Positions 26,027 through 35,078 of a stretch of DNA of 64,000 nucleotides are shown here, piece by piece. This DNA comes from Nocardia africana NBRC 100379. GTDB lineage: Bacteria > Actinomycetota > Actinomycetes > Mycobacteriales > Mycobacteriaceae. Below the pieces are notes generated by a model. The model did no database searches. It saw only the letters and a list, made by a program, of their open reading frames with translations, and was not told the origin of the DNA. A program made the position numbers and the translations under genes. The DNA lies in assembly GCF_001612635.1 (NCBI RefSeq), contig NZ_BDAV01000006.1, positions 62,001 through 126,000 of the forward strand, given 5' to 3'. Each line of letters begins with the position of its first letter. The first letter of the stretch is position 1.

Positions 26027-26662
26027 ATGCCGGCTCCCGACACCTCGCAGACCTTGAGCCGCGGACTCGACGTGCTGAAGTTGCTAGCGAGCAGCCCCCA
26101 TGCCCGCACCCCCGCGCAACTGGCACAGGAGCTCGGACTGTCCCGCACGGTCGTCTACCGCCTGGTCGGCACGCTGGTCGAACACGGGCTGGTGCGCCGC
26201 GCCGAGGACGGCACGGTCAGCGTCTCCGCGGGCGCGCTGGTGCTGACCCAGCACGTACTCGGCTCGGTGCGCGAGGCCACCCGCGAGATCCTCGAGGACC
26301 TGGCCCGCGAGGTGGAGGCCACGGCGCATTTCTGCGTCGCCGACGGGGACGACGTGCTCGCCGTCGCGGTCGTCGAACCGCCGTTCACCACCTTCCACGT
26401 CGCCTATCGGGTCGGTGCCCGCACCGGGCGCGGACAGGGTGCCCTCGGTGAGGCGATCGAGGCGTCCCAGCGGGGCGAGCGCGGGGTCTTCGAGAGCGAG
26501 GGCAAGCTCGTTCCCGGCGCGCACGGCGTGGTCGCGTCCCTGCCGGGACTGCCCGGTCCCCCGGCGTCCGTCGGCGTGGTCACGCTGATCGGGCAGGAAA
26601 CTCCGGCGATGGCCGATGCGGTGTGCCGGGCCGCCGAGCGGTTGTACGCCGCACTGGGCTGA
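26027..26662 (+). CDS. IclR-family transcriptional regulator
   Basis: A 211-residue regulator. Residues 8-70 form the winged helix-turn-helix (LSRGLDVLKLLASS, PAQLAQELGLSRTVVYRLVGTL). The rest is a short version of the IclR effector-binding domain with EATAHFCVADGDDVLAVAVVE. It is shorter than typical IclR proteins (about 250 aa). A TAGGAT box lies 7 nt before the ATG. The target is not evident; the next gene is convergent. Confidence 0.85.
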   Translation: MPAPDTSQTLSRGLDVLKLLASSPHARTPAQLAQELGLSRTVVYRLVGTLVEHGLVRRAEDGTVSVSAGALVLTQHVLGSVREATREILEDLAREVEATAHFCVADGDDVLAVAVVEPPFTTFHVAYRVGARTGRGQGALGEAIEASQRGERGVFESEGKLVPGAHGVVASLPGLPGPPASVGVVTLIGQETPAMADAVCRAAERLYAALG

Positions 26663-26692
26663 ACAACGCTCGTCGCGGTGAGCCGCCGGTCC

Positions 26693-27553
26693 TCAGGCCC
26701 GTTCTGCGAGCGCGGCGAGCATCCCGGCATCCAGCCTCACATCTCGCGCTGCCAGGTTCTGCTCGAGATGGCCGATGCGGCGAGTCCCCGGGATCAGCAG
26801 GATGTGCGGATCGCGGGCCAGCAACCACGCCAGACCCACTTGGCTCGGCGTCACCTCGAGGCGGCCGGCGATATCGCGCACCACGTCGTCACCGGCCACC
26901 TTGGGCCGGCCCGGAAATCCCGATCCGAGCGGAAAGTACGGCACGAAAGCGATTCCCCGCGAAGAACATTCCGCCACCATCGGCTCCTCGTCGCGTTCCA
27001 GCAGGTTGTACAGATTCTGCACGCACGCGATACCCGCGGGGGCGGCGCGACGGAGTTGCTCGACGGTGACATTGCTCAGTCCGATCGCGCCGACCTTGCC
27101 CTCGTCCCGCAGCGACATCAGTTCGGCCAGCTGGTCGTCGAGATCCACGATCTGATCACCGGTGGCCACGATTCCGGGCGGACCGTCGACCCGGCGCAGG
27201 TTGACCACCGCCAACTGCTCGGCGCCCAGCGCCCGCAGATCCGCTTCCACCGCGGCCCGCAGCTGCCCGGGCCGCTGCGCCGGCACGAGGCCATCGCCCG
27301 TATGCATGGCGCCGACCTTGTCGACCAGCAGCAGATCGTCCGGATACGGATGCAGCGCCTCCCGGAGCAGGGCGTTGACCGAGCCGTTGCCGTAGAAGCC
27401 GGCCGTGTCGATATGGCTCACGCCCAGTTCCACCGCCCGCCGCAGCACCGCCACCCCGTCCGCGCCGGATTCCAGCTGCATCGCGCCGTAGCCGATCCGG
27501 CCGACCGCACGTCCCGCCAGTTCGCCGTCACGCGGTTGCGTCATGACCGTCAT
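26693..27553 (-). CDS. Aldo/keto reductase
   Basis: A 286-residue AKR barrel. The catalytic set is visible: HIDTAGFYGNGSVNALL (Asp and Tyr), LLLVDKVGAMHTGDG (Lys) and an AVVNLRRVDG strand where the usual His is replaced. IGLSNVTVEQLRRA and the C-terminal LLIPGTRRIGHLEQN bind NADPH. The group resembles YdbC/Rv2298-like reductases. ATG 27553 has GAGGGAG 7 nt upstream. It is divergent from a TetR gene, and two palindromic operators lie between them. Confidence 0.88.
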   Translation of the reverse strand: MTVMTQPRDGELAGRAVGRIGYGAMQLESGADGVAVLRRAVELGVSHIDTAGFYGNGSVNALLREALHPYPDDLLLVDKVGAMHTGDGLVPAQRPGQLRAAVEADLRALGAEQLAVVNLRRVDGPPGIVATGDQIVDLDDQLAELMSLRDEGKVGAIGLSNVTVEQLRRAAPAGIACVQNLYNLLERDEEPMVAECSSRGIAFVPYFPLGSGFPGRPKVAGDDVVRDIAGRLEVTPSQVGLAWLLARDPHILLIPGTRRIGHLEQNLAARDVRLDAGMLAALAERA

Positions 27554-27583
27554 TCGGGTCTCCCTCGTTACCCTGACATCAAA

Positions 27584-27635
27584 CGGAGGATCCTCCGCTC
27601 AAGTCCAGAGTAGTACAGAAACGGAGGACCCTCCA
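27584..27635. promoter_or_regulatory. Pair of GGAGG-N2-CCTCC operators between AKR and TetR genes
   Basis: Site 1, CGGAGGATCCTCCG (27584-27597), is a perfect 14-bp palindrome. Site 2, CGGAGGACCCTCCA (27622-27635), keeps the GGAGG/CCTCC core. They lie 38 bp apart in the 84-bp divergent gap, as expected for an autoregulating TetR. Site 2 also provides the GGAGG ribosome site for the TTG start at 27638, so bound repressor and ribosome share the same bases at DNA and RNA level. Confidence 0.75.
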
Positions 27636-27637
27636 CT

Positions 27638-28204
27638 TTGTCCGGACAGCCGCGTGGCCGCCGCGATGCCCAGCGCAATCGCCAACTGCTCCTCGATGCC
27701 GCTCTCACCGCGTTCACCGGTGAAGAAGGCACGGTCAGCCTGGAATCGATCGCCAAATCCGCCGGAGTGGGCATCGGCACGCTGTATCGGCACTTCCCCT
27801 CGCGGGAAGCGCTCATCGAAGCCGTCTATCGCAGCGAACTGGAACAGCTGTGCGATCAGGCGGCGAGCCTGCTCGCCGACCACGCCCCGGAGGACGCGCT
27901 GCGCATCTGGCTCGGCCGCTACGCCGACTTCGTGGCCACCAAACGCGGGATGGCCGAGGCACTGCGCGAAGTCATCGCCTCCGGTGCGGTGACCTCGGCG
28001 CAGACACGCGAAAGACTCAGTGCGGCAATCCGTTCCGTCCTCGATGCGGGAATCTCGGCCGGCACACTGCGAGACGACGTCCGGCCCGAGGACATCACCG
28101 CGGCGATGGCGGGCGCGACGCTGGCCGGTATCGACCGCGAGCAGATCGACCGGCTCCTCGACCTCCTGCTCGACGGTCTGCGCGCGAGCGTGAGCAGGCC
28201 GTAG
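27638..28204 (+). CDS. TetR-family regulator, probably autoregulated
   Basis: A 188-residue TetR protein. The N-terminal helix-turn-helix is textbook: RNRQLLLDAALTAF, VSLESIAKSAGVGIGTLYRHF. The C-terminal ligand domain ends in GIDREQIDRLLDLLLDGL. The TTG start at 27638 is set by GGAGG 10 nt upstream. Two palindromic operators lie directly in front, one of them overlapping the ribosome site. The divergent aldo/keto reductase is the obvious target. Confidence 0.9.
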   Translation: MSGQPRGRRDAQRNRQLLLDAALTAFTGEEGTVSLESIAKSAGVGIGTLYRHFPSREALIEAVYRSELEQLCDQAASLLADHAPEDALRIWLGRYADFVATKRGMAEALREVIASGAVTSAQTRERLSAAIRSVLDAGISAGTLRDDVRPEDITAAMAGATLAGIDREQIDRLLDLLLDGLRASVSRP

Positions 28205-28213
28205 GCACTCGCG

Positions 28214-28675
28214 TCACCGAGCGCGGATCAGCGCCGTCCCGGTGGCCCGGTCGTGCATACCGCGCCGATCCCCGTCGGTGAACAACGCCGGCACTACGAA
28301 GGTCAGCAACACCTGCCGCGCCACCGATCGCACGAATCCGACCGGCGCGGACGCATCGATGCGGACCGTGCGCATTCCCAGGAAGTACTGCCCGGGCGTG
28401 AACCCGAACAGCATGACCGTCACTACGCCGATCACGAACCAGATCAGGTAGGTGACGGTGTTGAGCGATCCGGCGCCGCGCACGATCAGTGCGGCGATAC
28501 CCATGGCGATGAAGTAGTCGACGAACAGCGCGACGATGCGGCGCGACATGGGCGCCAGCGACCCCACACCCTCCTGCGGCAGGCCGAGCAGCTTGCCGGG
28601 ATAGTCGTCGGGCTGCGGCTCGCCGGGATGGGCCGCATTCGGGCCGGACAGCCAGGAACCGGTAATTCGCGCCAT
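28214..28675 (-). CDS. RDD-family membrane protein
   Basis: A 153-residue membrane protein. It has the RDD pattern: MSRRIVALFVDYFIAMG (Arg and Asp in helix 1), a second and third hydrophobic helix, FTPGQYFLGMRTVRID, and a C-terminal GDRRGMHDRATGTALI. It matches Rv2219A in position next to glnA1. Function unknown. TAAGCT lies 6 nt before the ATG, so the mRNA is likely leaderless. It converges on the TetR gene with 9 bases between. Confidence 0.9.
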   Translation of the reverse strand: MARITGSWLSGPNAAHPGEPQPDDYPGKLLGLPQEGVGSLAPMSRRIVALFVDYFIAMGIAALIVRGAGSLNTVTYLIWFVIGVVTVMLFGFTPGQYFLGMRTVRIDASAPVGFVRSVARQVLLTFVVPALFTDGDRRGMHDRATGTALIRAR

Positions 28676-28681
28676 GCTCCC

Positions 28682-28687
28682 AGCTTA
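28682..28687 (-). promoter_or_regulatory. Candidate minus-10 box of the RDD gene
   Basis: TAAGCT on the minus strand ends 6 nt before ATG 28675, as for a leaderless transcript. Confidence 0.45.
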
Positions 28688-29026
28688 GGCGCGGTGACGG
28701 TGAGGATTACGTCACACCCGGGCCCGCCGCCGGCTGCCACGTAACAGCGGCCGCCGGCCTCCGGTTACCCGCCGGCAGCTCCGCATCAGGACCTTCGGCC
28801 GTCCGCGGCGACGGCAGCACGAGGCCCCGCCGGGACGATGCCCCAAAGCGGTTGCGGCCGGGAAACTCTCGCCGTTCGCGCGCACCGATCGGCGACGATG
28901 CGCGGTCCTCGAATCGAGCACCGGATGCCGTGGTGGCAGGATAACGGTGCTGGTCCGGCACCGCATCGTGAACAACCCACCGCGCGGTGTTGCCGGGGGA
29001 TGCCGCCGACCCGGCCAGCAGCACGT
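28688..29026. other. Gene-free stretch upstream of glnA1
   Basis: Most of the 462-base region between the RDD gene and glnA1 has no coding features. Its only clear element is the GlnR-type box at its right end, annotated separately. Confidence 0.5.
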
Positions 29027-29064
29027 GTAACACTGGCGAAACACAGCCTTGATTGCGGGGAAAC
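29027..29064 (+). promoter_or_regulatory. GlnR-type box upstream of glnA1
   Basis: The order GTAAC-N6-GAAAC-N6-TTGAT-N6-GAAAC at 11-bp steps matches the actinobacterial GlnR consensus (gTnAC-N6-GaAAC, repeated). It ends 74 bases before the glnA1 start. GlnR would activate glnA1 under nitrogen limitation. Confidence 0.8.
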
Positions 29065-29138
29065 ACCGCATCCATACCGTTCAGCGCTGAAACCCAGCAA
29101 TCGGCACAGGCTGGGAACCGATCCGTAAGGAGTACTAA

Positions 29139-30575
29139 GTGGCGTTCAGCACGGCCGACGAGGTCATCAAGTACATCAAGGAGGAGGACGTCGAATACGT
29201 CGACGTACGCTTCTCGGACCTTCCTGGCGTTCAGCAGCACTTCTCCATCCCGGCGAAGTCGTTCACTTCCGACCTGGCCGAAGAGGGCCTGGCGTTCGAC
29301 GGCTCCTCGGTGCGCGGTTTCCAGTCGATCGACGAGTCGGACATGCTGCTGCTGCCCGACTTCTCCACCGCCCGGATCGACCCGTTCCGTGCCGCGAAGA
29401 CGCTGAACCTGAACTTCTTCGTGCACGACCCGTTCACCCGTGAGGCCTACTCCCGCGACCCGCGCAACATCGCGCGCAAGGCGGAGGAGTACCTGCGGTC
29501 GACCGGTATCGCCGACACCGCGTTCTTCGGTGCCGAGGCCGAGTTCTACATCTTCGACGGCGTGCGCTACAACTCCGGCATGAACGGCGCGTTCTACGAG
29601 ATCGAGTCCGTCTCCGGCTCGTGGAACACCGGCGAGGAGTTCAACCCGGACGGCACCCGCAACCTGGGCTACAAGGTCCGTAACAAGGGTGGCTACTTCC
29701 CCGTGGCCCCCTACGACCACTACGTCGACCTGCGCGACAAGATCTCGACCAATCTGCAGAACGCGGGCTTCGAGCTCGAGCGCGGCCACCACGAGGTCGG
29801 CACCGCCGGTCAGGCCGAGATCAACTACAAGTTCGGCACCCTGCTCTCGGCAGCCGACGACCTGCAGCTGTTCAAGTACATCGTGAAGAACACCGCGTGG
29901 CAGGAAGGCAAGTCGGTCACCTTCATGCCGAAGCCGCTGTTCGGTGACAACGGCTCGGGCATGCACGTGCACCAGTCGCTGTGGAAGGACGGCAAGCCGC
30001 TGTTCCACGACGAGGCCGGCTACGGCGGCCTGTCCGACCTGGCCCGCCACTACATCGGCGGCATCCTGCACCACGCGCCGTCGCTGCTGGCGTTCACCAA
30101 CCCGACCGTGAACTCCTACCACCGTCTGGTGCCGGGCTACGAGGCCCCGATCAACCTGGTGTACTCGCAGCGCAACCGCTCCGCCGCGGTCCGCATCCCG
30201 GTCACCGGCAACAACCCGAAGGCCAAGCGCATCGAGTTCCGCGCGCCCGACTCCTCGGGTAACCCGTACCTGGCCTTCGCCGCCATGATGATGGCCGGCC
30301 TGGACGGCATCAAGAAGAAGATCGAGCCCAAGGCCCCGGTCGACAAGGACCTCTACGAGCTCCCGCCGGAGGAGGCCAAGAACATCCCGCAGGCCCCCAC
30401 CTCGCTGGCCTCGGTCATCGACCGCCTCGAGCAGGACCACGAGTACCTCACCGAGGGCAACGTCTTCACCGACGACCTCATCGAGACATGGATCCAGCTC
30501 AAGCGGGACAACGAGATCGCGCCGGTGAACCTGCGTCCGCACCCCTACGAGTTCGAGCTGTACTACGACGTGTAA
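29139..30575 (+). CDS. glnA1: Glutamine synthetase type I (GlnA1)
   Basis: A 478-residue GSI-beta enzyme making glutamine from glutamate, ammonia and ATP. Visible are [18 protein letters not shown], the latch-like [17 protein letters not shown]-site [17 protein letters not shown], the glutamate-flap [17 protein letters not shown] and the adenylylation loop [13 protein letters not shown] with its Tyr. The C terminus is [11 protein letters not shown]. An intact target tyrosine plus glnE 10 kb away predict covalent control. GTG 29139 has AAGGAG upstream; a GlnR box and a terminator flank the gene. Confidence 0.97.
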   Translation: MAFSTADEVIKYIKEEDVEYVDVRFSDLPGVQQHFSIPAKSFTSDLAEEGLAFDGSSVRGFQSIDESDMLLLPDFSTARIDPFRAAKTLNLNFFVHDPFTREAYSRDPRNIARKAEEYLRSTGIADTAFFGAEAEFYIFDGVRYNSGMNGAFYEIESVSGSWNTGEEFNPDGTRNLGYKVRNKGGYFPVAPYDHYVDLRDKISTNLQNAGFELERGHHEVGTAGQAEINYKFGTLLSAADDLQLFKYIVKNTAWQEGKSVTFMPKPLFGDNGSGMHVHQSLWKDGKPLFHDEAGYGGLSDLARHYIGGILHHAPSLLAFTNPTVNSYHRLVPGYEAPINLVYSQRNRSAAVRIPVTGNNPKAKRIEFRAPDSSGNPYLAFAAMMMAGLDGIKKKIEPKAPVDKDLYELPPEEAKNIPQAPTSLASVIDRLEQDHEYLTEGNVFTDDLIETWIQLKRDNEIAPVNLRPHPYEFELYYDV

Positions 30576-30600
30576 GTCGTTACAGCACAGCGGAATTCAC

Positions 30601-30630
30601 GAAGCCCCAGCCGAATCCGGCTGGGGCTTC
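30601..30630 (+). terminator. Terminator after glnA1
   Basis: GAAGCCCCAGCCG pairs perfectly with CGGCTGGGGCTTC around AATC, a 13-bp stem 26 bases past the glnA1 stop. No U-tract follows, so its strength depends on the stem. Confidence 0.75.
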
Positions 30631-30648
30631 GGTGCGTTGCGAGGCTCG

Positions 30649-30816
30649 TCACAGATGCGGATGGCTGCCCAGGGATGCGCTGTAGACGGCCGGATGAGCT
30701 TGGGCGGCAGCGAGATTGCGGCGTTCCTCGGCGGTCAGGGTGTGGCGGGCCAGCGCGCGGCGGGCGTAGGTGCGCAAGGTCCCCAGTAACGAGGGGTGGA
30801 CGTGGGTGTGGATCAT
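30649..30816 (-). CDS. Possible small protein, 55 residues
   Basis: The frame from ATG 30816 encodes 55 residues, rich in His, Ala, Leu and Arg (MIHTHVHPSLLGTL, RRALARHTLTAEERRN). The start has GGAGGAGG 8 nt upstream, a better ribosome site than most genes here. Nothing identifies a family. It faces the glnA1 terminator, which could serve both directions. Confidence 0.4.
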   Translation of the reverse strand: MIHTHVHPSLLGTLRTYARRALARHTLTAEERRNLAAAQAHPAVYSASLGSHPHL

Positions 30817-31012
30817 GGCTGGATCCCTCCTCCCTGAACGTTCGACGTGGCGAGGATCCCATTCTTCCACCAGTTCACCGAGATTTCAGGTTGTGTTCAC
30901 TTCCGGTTGCGCGGCGAGTCGCCGGCCGACGGCCGGTTGCCAAGCTCGAAAGAGAGTGAGATGATTCGCATGTAATTCTCTCATCATGTCGAGTGGTCGA
31001 AGGAGATCACGA

Positions 31013-31924
31013 ATGACCGCCTCCGCCGCCCGCGCCGAGCGCACCGAACACGAACTCGGCCCCCGCACGCCGATCGAGCCCGGAACCCGCATGTGGGACG
31101 AGGTAGGACTGATCACCTTCTCCCTCACCGCCGGATCGGCGTTCCTGCTGCAGACCATGGAACCGACGATCTCCGCGGTCGTCGACGAGCACTCCACCTT
31201 CCGCACCGATCCGATGGGCCGCGCGATGCGCAGTCTCGCGGCGGTGATGACCTGGACCTACGGCGGTGACGAGGCCGTCGCCGAGGCCGACCGCCTGCGG
31301 CGGATGCACGCCTCGCTCAACACCGTCGACGCGCAGGGCAAGCGCCACTCCGCACTCGCCTCCGGACCGTGGGCCTGGGTGCTGCACACCGGCACCTATG
31401 CCTTCAACGAGGGCTCGAAGTACTTCAGCCGCACGCCGCTCACCTACGCGGAGAAGGAGCAGTACTACCAGGAGGTGCTGCAGCTGCTGCGCATGTTCTC
31501 GGTGGCGCCCAAGGAGATTCCGCCGACCTACGCCGATTTCGAGGTCTTCTTCGCCGACACCGTCGAGAACCACCTGGTCGCCACCGACACCGCGCGCGAC
31601 TATCTGAAGACGATCCGACACGTGGCCCCGCCGAAGTCGCTGCCCACACCGCTGGTGCCGCTGTGGAAACTGGCCGCCTCACCGCTGGGCCGCATGCAGT
31701 ACTTCTGCACCGTCGGCACCACGCCGGAACCGGCGCGCCGCAAACTCGGACTGACCTGGACCGCGCAGGACGAGCGCAACCTGCGCATCCTGGGCTGGGT
31801 GCTGGCCCGGCTGGTGCCGCTGCTGCCGGAACGGATCCGCTACTTCCCCATCGCCTACGAGGCGCGCAAACTCGAGCGCGACCGCGCCCGGTTGCGCAGG
31901 GTGCTCGATCTGCGCCCGATGTAG
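31013..31924 (+). CDS. MpaB-type oxygenase (DUF2236)
   Basis: A 303-residue protein of the oxygenase MpaB/latex-clearing DUF2236 group. Characteristic parts are GSAFLLQTMEPTISAVVDEHS, GPWAWVLHTGTYAF, and TYADFEVFFADTVENHL. Family members bind haem b through His and Arg residues and act in lipid or natural-product oxidation. ATG 31013 has AGGAG 8 nt before; the longer frame at 30986 does not. An AT-rich patch (30960-30990) upstream probably holds the promoter. Substrate unknown. Confidence 0.8.
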   Translation: MTASAARAERTEHELGPRTPIEPGTRMWDEVGLITFSLTAGSAFLLQTMEPTISAVVDEHSTFRTDPMGRAMRSLAAVMTWTYGGDEAVAEADRLRRMHASLNTVDAQGKRHSALASGPWAWVLHTGTYAFNEGSKYFSRTPLTYAEKEQYYQEVLQLLRMFSVAPKEIPPTYADFEVFFADTVENHLVATDTARDYLKTIRHVAPPKSLPTPLVPLWKLAASPLGRMQYFCTVGTTPEPARRKLGLTWTAQDERNLRILGWVLARLVPLLPERIRYFPIAYEARKLERDRARLRRVLDLRPM

Positions 31925-32003
31925 CCGATGCGCCGGCGGATCGGCCGGTTCCCGACCCCGGTTCTGAGGGCTGGACGGGTGGCCGTGCAGACTCGATAGT
32001 CCT

Positions 32004-33686
32004 ATGGTGCTCGAGAATTCATCGCCACGCGCCCGGCGCGTGCTCACGCGCGTGCTGTGCGGGCTGGTCCTGCTGATCGCGGCGGCCGCGCCGGTCACCG
32101 CGACCGCCGCACCGGGCCCGGCGTATCAATGGCGCGAGGAGTTCCTGACCACCCCCGACGGTCTGCGGTTGCACGCCGACATCCTCCGGCCCGCCGGCAT
32201 GGCCGACGACGTGCGCACCCCCGTCGTCATGACGGTGAGCCCGTATCGCAACCATCTGGCATTCACCGCCGAGCTGCATCCGCAGGGCGGGCCGTCGTTG
32301 CGCGATCTGTATTCGGAACTGTTCCTCGACGCCGGCTACACCTATGTGATCGTGGACCTGCGAGGTTTCGGGGGGTCCAGCGGCTGCCCCGACTTCGGTG
32401 GTCCCGGTGAGCAGAGTGATGTGCGCACCGCGGTCGAATGGGCTGCGGCGCAGCCGTGGTCGACCGGACGGGTCGGTCTGACCGGCACCTCCTACGAGGC
32501 ATGGACCGGCATCATGGGTCTGGCCACCAACCCGAAGGGGCTGGCGGCGGTGGCGTCGTTCGAACCCGTGGTCGACCCCTACAGCTACCTGTACATGCAG
32601 GGCATTTCGTGGAAGTTCTCCGGAAAACCGGTGACCGAGGACGGTATTCGCCCCGGCGATATGGCCGGATTCGAACATCTGCTGATCTCCTCCACCCCCG
32701 CACACCCCTCGGACTCACCGGAATACAAGGCCAACGCGGCGCGGTTACCGATCGAATGCGCGCAGTCCTATCTGGCGGGCACCACCGACCACGACGGCGG
32801 CACCGGGTTCTGGCGCGATCGTGATCTCACCGACCGCGTTCGCGGCAGCAAGATTCCGCTGTTCCTGAGCCAGGGTTTCCTCGATTACAACACCCGCGCC
32901 TATCGAGTGTTCGACGTCTGGAAGAACCACGATCTCCCCGAGGACAAGGGGTGGTTCGGCCAGTGGGGACACCAGAACTGCCACGAGGCATGCGGTACAC
33001 CGCAGTTCTACAGCGAGGCGCTGGCCTTCTTCGACAAGTATGTGGCCCAACGCGACGTCCGGATTCCGGGCCCGCGCGTCACCGTCGGTAGTTTCGACGG
33101 CCGGTGGCGCAGCGAGAATGCCTGGCCACCCGCCGATTCCGCACGAGTGACCATGCCGATCCGGCCCGGCGAATACACCGATCGCGGGCTGCTCCCCGGT
33201 CCCGACCGCGAGTACTGGACGCTCTCGCAGCCGCTGCCCTCCGATCAGCATCTGTCCGGAATCCCCACGGCCACACTGGCGTTGAGTGGCCCACCGAACG
33301 CCACGGTGGCCGCGGAACTCTACGATGTGGCGCCGGACGGCACGGGCACCGTGATCACCCGCGGTATCGCGCAGGTCGCCGAGACCGCGAATATCCGCCT
33401 GCTGGCACAGGATTGGACCGTGCCCGCCGGCCATCGGATCGGTGTGCGCATCACCGATGTGGTCGACACCGTCTGGTCGCACACTCCGGCGAACGCGCGG
33501 GTGAGCGTGCATTCGGGCACCGTGGAGTTGCCGCTGCTCACCGGCACCCGGAATTTCGATCTGACCGGCGGCAGCAGCGAAGCGCTCGGCAAATGGCGTG
33601 CGCGCTCGGTGACCGGCCTGGCACCCGCGGTCCTGCGCGATCCCGGTGTGTCCGTGGACTTCCCGCAACGACGAGGAGATCGATGA
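32004..33686 (+). CDS. Exported CocE/NonD (S15) family hydrolase
   Basis: A 560-residue exported hydrolase. The signal peptide covers about residues 12-36. GTSYEAW (Ser163) is the nucleophile, VDLRGFGGSSGC the preceding strand, FLSQGFLDYN carries the Asp and WGHQNCHEACG the His. The C-terminal jelly-roll domain of X-Pro dipeptidyl-peptidase type is present (PATATLALSG-like strands after about residue 400). Members cleave Xaa-Pro peptides, cocaine esters or beta-lactam esters. The stop overlaps the start of an M20 peptidase gene. Confidence 0.85.
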   Translation: MVLENSSPRARRVLTRVLCGLVLLIAAAAPVTATAAPGPAYQWREEFLTTPDGLRLHADILRPAGMADDVRTPVVMTVSPYRNHLAFTAELHPQGGPSLRDLYSELFLDAGYTYVIVDLRGFGGSSGCPDFGGPGEQSDVRTAVEWAAAQPWSTGRVGLTGTSYEAWTGIMGLATNPKGLAAVASFEPVVDPYSYLYMQGISWKFSGKPVTEDGIRPGDMAGFEHLLISSTPAHPSDSPEYKANAARLPIECAQSYLAGTTDHDGGTGFWRDRDLTDRVRGSKIPLFLSQGFLDYNTRAYRVFDVWKNHDLPEDKGWFGQWGHQNCHEACGTPQFYSEALAFFDKYVAQRDVRIPGPRVTVGSFDGRWRSENAWPPADSARVTMPIRPGEYTDRGLLPGPDREYWTLSQPLPSDQHLSGIPTATLALSGPPNATVAAELYDVAPDGTGTVITRGIAQVAETANIRLLAQDWTVPAGHRIGVRITDVVDTVWSHTPANARVSVHSGTVELPLLTGTRNFDLTGGSSEALGKWRARSVTGLAPAVLRDPGVSVDFPQRRGDR

Positions 33687-35041
33687 CAGCGACCGGTACG
33701 ACCCCCACCACCGTCGACGACGCGACCGCACAGCGACTCGCGGCCGCCCTGCGCTGCGTCACCGTCTCCCGCGACGACGCCGACGCCGACGTGGTGGAAT
33801 TCGACCGGCTCGCAAGCCTTCTCGACAGCGAATTTCCCCTGGTGCACAGCAATCTGGAACTGGAGCGGTTCGGCCACAGCCGGTTGTATCGCTGGCCCGG
33901 CACCGAATCCGGGACGGCGGCCGTCCTGCTCGCCCACCAGGATGTGGTTCCGGTCGACGACGAGGCCCGCTGGACCCATCCGCCGTTCGCCGGTGTGGTC
34001 GATGACGAATTCATCTGGGGCCGAGGCGCGATCGACGACAAGAGCCGGGTGCTGGCCATTCTCGAGGCCACCGAATCGCTGCTGGCCGAGGGCCGCCGTC
34101 CGCGCCGGACCATCTATTTCGCCTTCGGCCACGACGAGGAGATCTTCGGCCGCGCCGGCGCCACCCGGATGGCGGCCCGGTTGCGCGAGCTCGAGGTGCG
34201 CGCCGATCTGCTGCTCGACGAAGGCGGGGTGATCACCCAGGGCGTCGCCGACGGGGCGACCGCACCCGTGGCTTCCATCATGCTCGGCGAAAAAGGCTGG
34301 GCCACGGTGCAACTGGTCACCACCGACACCGGCGGTCATTCCTCGATGCCCGGCCGCGAAACCGCCGTGGGCCGGATCGCGCGGGCGGTCGCGCGCATCC
34401 AGGACCATCCGATGCCGCTGCGCATGACGCCGGTGATCGCCGACATGCTGGCCCGGATGCGGCCCGCCATGGCCGAACCGCGCCGTTCCGCCCTGCGGCT
34501 CGCGCCGCTCGCGGGCAGGGTGATCACCCGGATGATGGCGGCGCGGCCGCAGACCGAGGCCCTGGTCCGCACCACCACCGCACCGACCGTCATCCGCGGC
34601 GGGGTGAAGGCGAACGTGCTGCCGCAGCGCGCCGAGGCGCTGGTGAATTTCCGTATCCTGCCCGGTGATTCGGTGTCCGACGTCCTCGATCACTGCCGCC
34701 GCGTGATCGCCGACCCGCGCGTGGCGATCGAGGTGCTCGGCACGGCCTCCGAACCTTCGCGGATCACCGGGCCGGGACCGGCCTTCGACGTGATCGCCGA
34801 CATCACCCGTGCCCTGGTGCCCGAAGCGGTGGTCACCACGGGCATCGTGCCCGGCGCCACCGATTCGCGCCACTACGACGGCCTGGCCGCCACGCGCTGC
34901 AACTTCGCACCGATCGTGGTCGACGCGGCGGATCTGGAGCGCATCCACGGCACCGACGAACGGCTCTCCCGGGCCAACTACGCGCGGCTGATCGAGTTCA
35001 ACCGCCGCGTCCTCGCGCACTACACCGGCGCCGGCGGCTGA
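33683..35041 (+). CDS. M20-family metallopeptidase, PM20D1-like
   Basis: A 452-residue zinc hydrolase. Metal ligands are visible: LLAHQDVVPV (His), GRGAIDDKS (Asp), GHDEEIFG (catalytic and ligand Glu). The dimerisation domain begins near GGHSSMPG, and the last His lies in CNFAPIVVDAADLERIHGTDE. The pattern is closest to PM20D1, which makes or breaks N-acyl amino acids. The ATG overlaps the upstream S15 stop (ATGA), so the two hydrolases are co-translated, perhaps one external and one internal step of the same breakdown. Confidence 0.87.
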   Translation: MTATGTTPTTVDDATAQRLAAALRCVTVSRDDADADVVEFDRLASLLDSEFPLVHSNLELERFGHSRLYRWPGTESGTAAVLLAHQDVVPVDDEARWTHPPFAGVVDDEFIWGRGAIDDKSRVLAILEATESLLAEGRRPRRTIYFAFGHDEEIFGRAGATRMAARLRELEVRADLLLDEGGVITQGVADGATAPVASIMLGEKGWATVQLVTTDTGGHSSMPGRETAVGRIARAVARIQDHPMPLRMTPVIADMLARMRPAMAEPRRSALRLAPLAGRVITRMMAARPQTEALVRTTTAPTVIRGGVKANVLPQRAEALVNFRILPGDSVSDVLDHCRRVIADPRVAIEVLGTASEPSRITGPGPAFDVIADITRALVPEAVVTTGIVPGATDSRHYDGLAATRCNFAPIVVDAADLERIHGTDERLSRANYARLIEFNRRVLAHYTGAGG

Positions 35042-35066
35042 TGCCGGGAATGTCGGTGTCCGCCGC

Positions 35067-35072
35067 TACCCT
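35067..35072 (+). promoter_or_regulatory. Candidate minus-10 box of the DUF3224 gene
   Basis: TACCCT ends 6 nt before GTG 35079, fitting a leaderless transcript. No minus-35 is clear. Confidence 0.4.
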
Positions 35073-35078
35073 CAACGG

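Noticed and set aside
30950..30990. Possible inverted repeat in front of the MpaB-type gene
   Set aside because: Arms match over only five bases; the patch is simply AT-rich and may hold a promoter.
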